Below, piece after piece: positions 55,358 to 64,000 of a stretch of DNA of 64,000 bases (within the stretch, counting starts at the first letter, position 1; each line of letters begins with the position of its first letter). The stretch is taken from the NCBI GenBank assembly GCA_034769895.1, contig CM068370.1:46738344-46802343 (forward strand). The letters are read 5' to 3'. The notes beneath the pieces are model-generated. The model worked only from the letters and a program-made list of their open reading frames with translations. It did not search any database and was not told the origin of the DNA. The DNA is from Magicicada septendecula (taxonomy: Eukaryota; Arthropoda; Insecta; Hemiptera; Cicadidae). Both the position numbers and the translations under genes were made by a program.

Positions 55358-55927
55358 AACATCATAAAAGAAATAGCAACAGAAAATGGATATGACAGTA
55401 AATTTATAAACAAATTAAATAAAAAATATAAAGAAAAAACAATATTAAACAACAGAACAACATTAAGCAGTATAAATACATGCAGAAAAGAAGAAAATAT
55501 AACATACCTAACTTACAAATACACATATCGAGATCTCCAATACATTATAAAGAATACAAAATTGGATAAACATAAATGTAAATATGCATACAAACCAAAT
55601 AAAAGTATATACAATATAATAATAAATAGAAAAGACTGTGATGTATACAAATTAAGTGGAATATACAGAATAAAGTGTAATGATTGTGACTACATATACA
55701 TCGGTAGAACATATACAAATTTCAAACAGAGATTTATGGAACATATCAGAGCTTTTAATAATAAAAAAACGGAAATCTCCAATATAGCAGATCACCTTAT
55801 TGGTATGAATCTTAGTATAACAGATATAACCAACAATATGGAAATAGTGGAAGTAAATAATAATAAAAATGACATTATACAGTTAGAAAAATTATATATA
55901 TACCTTCATAAAAAATATAACTAATTG
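55358..55927 (+). pseudogene. Penelope-like element fragment, GIY-YIG end (plus)
   Basis: 5'-truncated copy of the second Penelope family. The open frame runs through YLTYKYTYRDLQ, GIYRIKCNDCDYIYIGRTYTNFKQRF (GIY-YIG nuclease) and ends LHKKYN with a stop at 55922-55924. It keeps the native 3' end that is rearranged in the minus copy. It lacks the reverse transcriptase, so it cannot act alone. Confidence 0.82.
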
Positions 55928-55940
55928 ATGAATCAGCAGA

Positions 55941-57129
55941 TGTAACGTGCCAAAATTGGGGTAATTTTATTTCTTACAGTATGGGGCATTTGTATTTTTA
56001 TTTATTTCATTTTGCGGGATTTTATAAAAAATTATTGTGAAAGTTTTATTTTACGGCGAACGTTATTTCCATTGTAACAGAACACGTGGTAAGAAACAGT
56101 GTTGAAACAAAGGCAAGGCGCAATTTCTATTGTGTAACTCGGCAAGGAATTCGCACCACCTTAATTTTCTCAGAACTCGGTATATGTGTGACGATGCACG
56201 CACTTAACATCTCAAGCAGGGGCGCTGTAGTGACGCCGTGAAACTCCAACGGCGCTGTAAAAAATCGCGCATGAACGAACAGTTTGTGATATCAGCAAGA
56301 CGAACTACAGGAAATATCGTTAAGCCCCCCCAACTGCTAGTGACATCAATCTAGCAGCGACAAATATCGTCCAAGATTACCTCACAAAAAACACATTATG
56401 TGCCATGCATAGAGTGAATAAACCACAGCAATTCAACTTGAACGGCGACAAAAATCTGTTGGCAGTGAACACACAGTTCCTCCCGCTCAGCCAAGCACGT
56501 TGTACAGTTACTCTATACGTGTAGGCCGGCACACTAAGCTAAATTAGGCTCCTAATAAAGTTTCATAATTTTACCGGTAATGAAGAAATAACAGTAAAAA
56601 ATTGTGTGACCGCGGTCCTTTAGAAGAACCGAACCCATTCAGATCGTTAATTTTTGGAAAATAACAAGACATTTACCCGAACAATGAGTGCGGGCGTGCA
56701 GACTGCGTGGTCGACGGGGGAGGAATATCATTCAAAATGTTAAGGGGTTTATAATTTAGTGTGTTTGAGTAAGTGTGAAAAATTGCAGGCTGGGCTCTGT
56801 CTGTATTAATAATGAAATGTAATCAGTAAGGTAAGAGTTTAGAATAAGTTAACCTGTAGTAGAAGATAAAGTGAACAAAGAAAAAAAAATGTAAATTAAT
56901 CTGCATAAACAGGCATAACTGTTTTAGATGAAATTTTCAATAATGTTTAACAAATTAAAATATCATTTCTCTTCATTAAAAAATGAGTCAAGTTACTTAT
57001 TTCAGTAACCTGTAAATCACGCTAACATTTTACGTTCGTACGAGAATCCTGGCCCGGATAGAAGTTGTACAGGTAGGTCAAAGCAATTTATGTGTTTTAA
57101 TAGATTTAATGAGTTTTATTAGCATCTCA
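55941..57129 (+). repeat. First LTR of element D
   Basis: About 1189 bp, TGTAACGTGCC to ATCTCA. Nearly identical to 61820-63006; differences include a 3-bp indel at 56664 and small changes near 55955. Confidence 0.85.
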
Positions 57130-57130
57130 A

Positions 57131-57149
57131 TGGCGCAGCCGACAGGGAC
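57131..57149 (+). other. Primer binding site, serine tRNA-like
   Basis: TGGCGCAGCCGACAGGGAC one base after the LTR; TGGCGCAG is complementary to the 3' end of serine tRNAs used by 17.6/297-type elements. The same sequence is at 63008. Confidence 0.6.
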
Positions 57150-57359
57150 AGTTTTTATGAGTAAAGAAAAATAAAGTAAAAAACCGTACCTACAAATAGG
57201 ATGTTGGCGTGATTTAGAGGTTAAGTAGAAGTGAGAACCGATTATATGTAAATGATGTTAAGATGTAGTTAAGCGATACTTAAATTATATTATACTGAAT
57301 AATACAGAAATATTTAAAATTGAAATTTTATATAGAACGAAATCTCATAAATAAGAAAA

Positions 57360-58781
57360 ATGGAAGACGGAGATAAAGTTAGTATGAGTGATGTAACTAT
57401 CACGGGGGAGGGAGAAATTAATTCAGACCCTAAGGTGGTCAAAGAAAGCGTTTCCAATGAATCAAATAATATAAATGATTCAGGATTGGAGACAACTCCA
57501 AACCTGATAGACGAGAATAATCTGACACAATCGGTAATAATGAGTGGAGCACAAGCAGAATCTACTCCTGTAACGAATAGAGCAAAAGAGTTGTCAATAA
57601 ATGATATATTTTACCTGATACAAACCACTAAAAACCAAATCAATAACAAATTAGATGAACAAAAAAACGAAATGCTCAATAAATTTGATGTAAAGTTAGA
57701 TGAACAGAAAAACGAGATGCAAGAATTTAAAAATAATATAAATGAGAAATTAGATACGCAGAATAACAAATTGAATGAAATTAAGACCGAAATTAAAAGT
57801 GAATTTAACTGCAAATTTGATGAACTGAGAACTGAAATTAATAAAGTAAAAATCAACTGTGAGAGTAACTTTATAAAATTGACAAATGAATTAAAAGAAA
57901 CGTTGAGTCACTCATTGAATAGTATGAATAATAAAATTGACAAAATAGAGAGTAATGTGGTGGAAAAATTTGATAAACAGAGACAAAAGGTAATTGAAAA
58001 TTTTGAATGTAAAACAGAGGATAATTATAATGATATGTGTAAAAACGTAGTAGTAGAGAGTAAGATATCAAGTGATAATGATGATGTTGAAAATAATGAG
58101 AATAATAATATTGAGTGTAGTAATGTGTGTAAAGAGTTAGTATCGGAAATCGATACGGTGAAAATAAGTAATGAAAATACTGAGGAATTTGTAAAATGTG
58201 ATTATGAGATGTTAATGTGTGTGTATGAGTTAGAGAGAGAGAGGAAAAATAATATTGTGGTAGAGTGGGGACAGAGGGTAAATTTTCCCCTTATTGTTGA
58301 TAATGTTTATGATGATTTAATGAGTTCACAAGTGTTGTGGTTGAAGGGCAAGAGTCCCGTATTGATAGATGAATTGAAGTATTTATTTTTGTTGTGTTAT
58401 TGTGTACCCTCTGTCCGGAATAACTGTGAGAATGTGATGTGGTGTGGTGATGAGATAGAGGTAAACAGAGAATTGTATGTGGAGAAAGTAACAGAATTGT
58501 ATAATTTGAATAGAAAGTATGACGAATGGAAGGAAAGTTTAAAAGTATATTTGAATAATAATGACTATAATGATTTGACTAAAGTAATTAACCCGATCAT
58601 GAATGTATTTACCGATGGAGATGTAACAAAAATGCCTAACTTTGACTGGTTTAATGAGTATTTTGGTAAGATGAGTGAAGTTAGTTTGTATGGTTATAAT
58701 ACACAAAACAATAACTGGTGTATTAATGAAATTGAACGATGCTACATAACACCAAGGTTAATCTATGACGATGGAGGATAA
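57360..58781 (+). CDS. Gag-like coiled-coil protein of element D (473 aa, intact)
   Basis: The only gene of the element, about 210 bases after the primer binding site. Residues 1-75 are acidic and Asn/Ser-rich; about 76-235 form a coiled coil with repeated KLDEQKNEM-like units; an acidic Asn-rich linker follows to about 285; the rest (VYELERERKNN, WCGDEIEVNRELYV, MPNFDWFNEYF) looks globular with several Trp and Cys and ends YDDGG. No zinc knuckle and no enzymatic motif was found. The homologous broken gene in element A has the same C-terminal features, so the protein was kept as a unit during divergence. By position and by the coiled coil, I infer a Gag-type structural role. I do not recognise the C-terminal domain. 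Nearby Gypsy gag (28236) has a similar coiled coil but no clear match beyond that. Confidence 0.75.
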   Translation: MEDGDKVSMSDVTITGEGEINSDPKVVKESVSNESNNINDSGLETTPNLIDENNLTQSVIMSGAQAESTPVTNRAKELSINDIFYLIQTTKNQINNKLDEQKNEMLNKFDVKLDEQKNEMQEFKNNINEKLDTQNNKLNEIKTEIKSEFNCKFDELRTEINKVKINCESNFIKLTNELKETLSHSLNSMNNKIDKIESNVVEKFDKQRQKVIENFECKTEDNYNDMCKNVVVESKISSDNDDVENNENNNIECSNVCKELVSEIDTVKISNENTEEFVKCDYEMLMCVYELERERKNNIVVEWGQRVNFPLIVDNVYDDLMSSQVLWLKGKSPVLIDELKYLFLLCYCVPSVRNNCENVMWCGDEIEVNRELYVEKVTELYNLNRKYDEWKESLKVYLNNNDYNDLTKVINPIMNVFTDGDVTKMPNFDWFNEYFGKMSEVSLYGYNTQNNNWCINEIERCYITPRLIYDDGG

Positions 58782-61589
58782 ACTATAAAACAATAAAAGA
58801 CAGTGATAAACATTATGTTTTATGGTTCTGACATGGCAGATTTGGACAATGAAGTGCGAAAAAACTGAACAGTTAATAACTAAAGTTTGTAAATAATTGT
58901 AGTGCATTTATTCATGTGTATTGTAGAAGGTCAGCTAAACAATGTATGTATATAGATAAGTGATAATAATAAAAATAATATTTTGCAATTTAAATAAATA
59001 ATAACATTAATTTTGGAAACAGTGATGGGCTAATTTGTATAATGGCAAACAATAGAAATGAAACTTGTATTTTTCAGTAATTAATTTAATTAAATCAATT
59101 TGATACATGTTAAATATTTTGATTGATTATTTAAATGTTAATTAATTAAAATTTTTTTATGAATTCAATTTATTTTACGAGATTTGGAAATTTGGTGATT
59201 AAAGGATAAATTGTTTGATTTAAACTGATATTTGTGTTAAATCTTTCAGAGGTGAGGTGAAAGTATTGGGGTGTAGGGGGTAGAGGTTATGTGTATACCA
59301 TGTTAAATGGAATGTAAGTATAGAACTTTTACAGTATGAATCATGTACAATAAAAATGTTTACAGGGGTAACTAAGATTTTAATTCAATAGTGAAATTAT
59401 TTGAAATAATTGTGTTCAATACAAATAATTAAAAAATTTAATAATAAATGGAAAATGATACATGATAATTATTAATAATGAATTTGGAAATTTTGTGTGT
59501 GGATGGGAGGTGACTCAGATGAACCACGAATATAAATTTTATAACATAAAATTTTAACTTAAATTTTGATCCAATAAAAATGCTTGTGCTCTGTTTAAAT
59601 AACTAGCTGCTCATACGTTCACTATAAGGTGTTCATGGTATAATTTTTAAAGGTAATATTGTATTTTTGTAGGTTAGATATGAGAGTTGATATAAAGTAT
59701 ATGTTTTATATGATTTGTGTATTTTTTGAACTAAGCAGATAATTAAACCGTCTGGCAGGCGGTTAACATGAATTATCAGAATCAGAGAAATGGGAAATAA
59801 GGAGCCGAGAAGTAAGGAGAAATAAATATATATATATTTCATGTAATTTGTTCAATTTTGAGATGTGTTTTAATTGTGTTAGGGATATCAGCTGATCAGC
59901 AATAAAATGTCACTGGTCTATTGGTTGTAAATGTTCCAGGTAATTAATGTTTAATATAGTGTTTCAATGTATTACAGAGGCTATTTAAATGGAGAAGTAA
60001 TTGGTGAAAGTTAATAAATGATAGTTTTGGGTGATGAATATTTTATGGGACATGTAGATCAGTCCAAGTTGAAGTTAAAGTTAAAGGGGTAGTAGAGAGA
60101 AAAGTATTGTTTTGAGTTAATGTAAGGTTGTGTTGAGTTAATGTAATGTTATAGAATTTTGAGAAGTATTGATGTTGACACAGTAGTTATGGAGAACCTA
60201 TGTAGAGTTTTGAGTGATATATTGATGTTTATAATTAATGATGTTATTTTGTTGTAGTTGTAGTAAGGTAATGAGATTGGGATTTTGGGGATGGCAATTT
60301 TGTAGTAGGGGGTAGTGTAATATAGGAGTCCACAACATAATGATAAGTTGGGACGGGATTGGGACCGATTTAGTGGGACGGGGCCGCCTTAGGTAGAATC
60401 CAGGGGCCAGATAAGGGAAATGAGTTTTTTTTTGGGGGGGAACACGTATCCTATGTACAAAGGGTTAGAGAGTATTTTTTTTTTATATATAGAGAGAAGG
60501 TGGCAAATTGAGTTTAATGATAGGTTGGGTTTAGAGATTGATGGGGTAGATGTTTTTGATAGAGATGGGTGTCATGTGAGTTACAATTGTTAGAGATTAG
60601 AGTCAGAGGGAGAAAGATTATAGGTGTATACAGATCAAGTAGTAAATTAAATGAGATAAATGTTTAAATCACCCAAAGTAAGGTACAATGAAATTGTTAA
60701 ATGAAGAAAGTTATAGTTGAACATATAAAAAATTTTTAGTTACAACCAGTGACAAAATTTTGATAGAATTTGGAACTGATGTAAAGTTAAGAATTGTTTA
60801 TTTTGAATAATTTAAATGTCAATTTGCTTATTATTTATATTAATAATATTTTGTTATTTTAAATGTTTAGTTTTATTATGTTTTGTGTTTCAAATTAGGA
60901 TATTACAGATGTCAAATGTATTTTCAGATAGAAAGTGTACATAACATATGTGGGTCAAGGTTTTGAACTTGACCTAGTTTTGATCAGCTGATGGTAAGGT
61001 CATATAATTTCATAGTATGGAAGTCAGTTCAACTGTTGTTTTGATCAATTTAAACCAATTTTTAAATAATTTCTACATGTAAAGGAAACCTTTTAATGAA
61101 CTTAAATTTTTTTTAATTTTAAAATTTTTTGGAAAATATATATATTTTTTTTTTTAAATCTTGATTTTTCGCCTGCCAGCTAAGGAATATTTTAAGTATT
61201 GATTATTTGATTGTTTGTGTATTAACCATGTTTAATTTTATTGATTTATTGTATTGGCCTGTATTGTTAGACTCCTAAGTATTCACATGTTAGGTTAAGG
61301 ATATGTTTAATTAGGAGAAATGTTTAAATTAACTCATTTTAAATAAAACAGAAAATAAGGAAGAGAATTTTTGATACAATATTTTATTTTGAATTCTGAA
61401 ATTTTTTTCTTAGATGAAATAGTAAATTTTAAAGAATTTTTCAATGTATAATATGTAATGTGAGTGTGTGTGAGCCCAGTATCTGCTAAAGGCAGCCCAG
61501 CTTGCATAAAAGGGGAAACATATCGGTGGAGGATCTGGCATAATCTAAGCCAGGGATTGAGGATTTTAGGGGGTAGCATGTTAGACGGC
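58782..61589 (+). other. Non-coding interior of element D
   Basis: About 2.8 kb without an open frame of note on either strand; AT-rich with G-rich plus-strand patches (about 59260-59290, 60300-60480). No recognisable Pol remnant was seen. Confidence 0.7.
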
Positions 61590-61819
61590 GAGGTGTGCGG
61601 TGGTACTTGTCTGTTCGATTTTTCGTTGTTGGGATCTCTTACGGAGAAGTCCAGTGATCTCGTTCAGATGCGTCCATAGCCGACAAGCCAGGGGGGTCGT
61701 TTACCCATGAAGTGTTAGAACCAGGGGGTTGTTGGCACCAGTTCCTCACCGGTCCTCTTCGGGGTTTATCAATGAGATTTCTTCTGTTTTGGACAGCAGA
61801 ATTCTCATTGAGGGGGTAT
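61590..61819 (+). other. Conserved 3' non-coding block of element D: stem-loop and polypurine tract
   Basis: Matches 2219-2473 of element A segment by segment. Stem-loop at 61770-61810 (arm CAATGAGA pairs with TCTCATTG, TTCTG with CAGAA). Polypurine tract AGGGGGTAT at 61811-61819, then the LTR. Confidence 0.7.
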
Positions 61820-63006
61820 TGTAACGTGCCAAAATTTTGGGTAATTTTATTTCTTACAGTATGGAGCATTTGTATTTTTATTTATTTCATTTTGCAGGAT
61901 TTTATAAAAAATTATTGTGAAAGTTTTATTTTACGGCGAACGTTATTTCCATTGTAACAGAACACGTGGTAAGAAACAGTGTTGAAACAAAGGCAAGGCG
62001 CAATTTCTATTGTGTAACTCGGCAAGGAATTCGCACCACCTTAATTTTCTCAGAACTCGGTATATGTGTGACGATGCACGCACTTAACATCTCAAGCAGG
62101 GGCGCTGTAGTGACGCCGTGAAACTCCAACGGCGCTGTAAAAAATCGCGCATGAACGAACAGTTTGTGATATCAGCAAGACGAACTACAGGAAATATCGT
62201 TAAGCCCCGCCAACTGCTAGTGACATCAATCTAGCAGCGACAAATATCGTCCAAGATTACCTCACAAAAAACACATTATGTGCCATGCATAGAGTGAATA
62301 AACCACAGCAATTCAACTTGAACGGCGACAAAAATCTGTTGGCAGTGAACACACAGTTCCTCCCGCTCAGCCAAGCACGTTGTACAGTTACTCTATACGT
62401 GTAGGCCGGCACACTAAGCTAAATTAGGCTCCTAATAAAGTTTCATAATTTTACCGGTAATGAAGAAATAACAGTAAAAAATTGTGTGACCGCGGTCCTT
62501 TAGAAGAACCGAACCCATTCAGATCGTTAATTTTTGGAAAATAAGACATTTACCTGAACAATGAGTGCGGGCGTGCAGACTGCGTGGTCGACGGGGGAGG
62601 AATATCATTCAAAATGTTAAGGGGTTTATAATTTAGTGTGTTTGAGTAAGTGTGAAAAATTGCAGGCTGGGCTCTGTCTGTATTAATAATGAAATGTAAT
62701 CAGTAAGGTAAGAGTTTAGAATAAGTTAACCTGTAGTAGAAGATAAAGTGAACAAAGAAAAAAAAAAGTAAATTAATCTGCATAAACAGGCATAACTGTT
62801 TTAGATGAAATTTTCAATAATGTTTAACAAATTAAAATATCATTTCTCTTCATTAAAAAATGAGTCAAGTTACTTATTTCAGTAACCTGTAAATCACGCT
62901 AACATTTTACGTTCGTACGAGAATCCTGGCCCGGATAGAAGTTGTACAGGTAGGTCAAAGCAATTTATGTGTTTTAATAGATTTAATGAGTTTTATTAGC
63001 ATCTCA
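61820..63006 (+). repeat. Second LTR of element D, shared by both units
   Basis: About 1187 bp, nearly identical to 55941-57129. A polypurine tract is on its left and a primer binding site on its right. Confidence 0.85.
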
Positions 63007-63236
63007 ATGGCGCAGCCGACAGGGACAGTTTTTATGAGTAAAGAAAAATAAAGTAAAAAACCGTACCTACAAATAGGATGTTGGCGTGATTTAGAGGTTA
63101 AGTAGAAGTGAGAACCGATTATATGTAAATGATGTTAAGATGTAGTTAAGCGATACTTAAATTATATTATACTGAATAATACAGAAATATTTAAAATTGA
63201 AATTTTATATAGAACGAAATCTCATAAATAAGAAAA

Positions 63237-64000
63237 ATGGAAGACGGAGATAAAGTTAGTATGAGTGATGTAACTATCACGGGGGAGGGAGAAATTAATT
63301 CAGACCCTAAGGTGGTCAAAGAAAGCGTTTCCAATGAATCAAATAATATAAATGATTCAGGATTGGAGACAACTCCAAACCTGATAGACGAGAATAATCT
63401 GACACAATCGGTAATAATGAGTGGAGCACAAGCAGAATCTACTCCTGTAACGAATAGAGCAAAAGAGTTGTCAATAAATGATATATTTTACCTGATACAA
63501 ACCACTAAAAACCAAATCAATAACAAATTAGATGAACAAAAAAACGAAATGCTCAATAAATTTGATGTAAAGTTAGATGAACAGAAAAACGAGATGCAAG
63601 AATTTAAAAATAATATAAATGAGAAATTAGATACGCAGAATAACAAATTGAATGAAATTAAGACCGAAATTAAAAGTGAATTTAACTGCAAATTTGATGA
63701 ACTGAGAACTGAAATTAATAAAGTAAAAATCAACTGTGAGAGTAACTTTATAAAATTGACAAATGAATTAAAAGAAACGTTGAGTCACTCATTGAATAGT
63801 ATGAATAATAAAATTGACAAAATAGAGAGTAATGTGGTGGAAAAATTTGATAAACAGAGACAAAAGGTAATTGAAAATTTTGAATGTAAAACAGAGGATA
63901 ATTATAATGATATGTGTAAAAACGTAGTAGTAGAGAGTAAGATATCAAGTGATAATGATGATGTTGAAAATAATGAGAATAATAATATTGAGTGTAGTAA
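63237..64000 (+). CDS. Gag-like coiled-coil protein of element D, second unit (cut by window end)
   Basis: Same start and same reading frame as 57360-58781, 5877 bp downstream, and open to the window end (about 254 codons, covering the acidic N-terminus and the coiled coil). By eye the two copies are almost identical. The primer binding site is at 63008-63026 as in the first unit. Confidence 0.85.
   Translation, partial: MEDGDKVSMSDVTITGEGEINSDPKVVKESVSNESNNINDSGLETTPNLIDENNLTQSVIMSGAQAESTPVTNRAKELSINDIFYLIQTTKNQINNKLDEQKNEMLNKFDVKLDEQKNEMQEFKNNINEKLDTQNNKLNEIKTEIKSEFNCKFDELRTEINKVKINCESNFIKLTNELKETLSHSLNSMNNKIDKIESNVVEKFDKQRQKVIENFECKTEDNYNDMCKNVVVESKISSDNDDVENNENNNIECS

Larger units (their letters stand above)
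55941..61819 (+). mobile_element. Element D, first unit: gag-only LTR element
   Basis: LTR (55941-57129), primer binding site, a single intact gene, about 2.8 kb of non-coding sequence, stem-loop, polypurine tract, then a second LTR at 61820 that goes on into a second interior. The unit length is about 5.88 kb. No protease, reverse transcriptase, RNase H or integrase motif is present in the interior. A diverged relative is at 1-2473. Confidence 0.85.

Noticed and set aside
61820..64000. A separate second gene family at the right edge
   Set aside because: The sequence repeats 55941-58120 almost exactly; it is the second unit of element D.

Overview
The window is AT-rich animal DNA, most probably from an arthropod (likely an insect) with a large, transposon-loaded genome. 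The basis is two spliced exons of nuclear succinate dehydrogenase subunit A (minus strand, 31888-32079 and 36927-37127) embedded in Ty3/Gypsy-type LTR elements, Penelope-like elements (PLEs), a hAT element, mariner and pogo relics, a tRNA-derived SINE and a non-LTR retrotransposon fragment. No prokaryotic or organellar genes, rRNA genes or CRISPR arrays were seen. I cannot name the species.

Layout. 1-2473: interior and 3' end of a gag-only LTR element (element A), followed by the start of its 3' LTR. 3891-29031: a minus-strand Gypsy element spread over 25 kb because other elements landed in it: a short insert in its left LTR (4158-5085), an inverted PLE pair (6384-15537, flanked by a 12-bp direct repeat) that itself holds a 3.1-kb LTR-like block (9163-12273), and a complete Gypsy element with 2.2-kb LTRs (15785-25323) that split its integrase codons with a 4-bp duplication. 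29390-30675: pogo/Tigger relic. 31888-37127: two SdhA exons and their intron, which carries a non-LTR fragment and two mariner relics. 38445-38730: SINE. About 39000-43558: a gene-free LTR element end plus a long LTR. 43581-46856: an LTR element with near-identical LTRs that keeps only Gag and protease. 46857-55927: an inverted pair of PLE 3' ends, split by a hAT element (8-bp duplication) whose probable intron holds an LTR pair. 55941-64000: element D, a gag-only LTR element in tandem (LTR-interior-LTR-interior), a relative of element A.

How the parts relate. The only host gene seen is SdhA; everything else reads as selfish DNA in or beside its introns. No copy with an intact Pol was found: the two Gypsy Pol regions are frameshifted or deleted, both large PLE copies are frameshifted, and the hAT transposase has two frameshifts and a nonsense codon. 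Two element types (Gag-only A/D and the Gag-PR element) keep Gag but have no Pol, so they presumably moved with Pol supplied in trans. Four LTR elements whose LTRs begin TGTAA share a small stem-loop directly before the polypurine tract, and three LTR/leader junctions share a Lys-like primer-binding-site variant; these are the most novel patterns I can see. All identifications are from reading the sequence; no database search was run.
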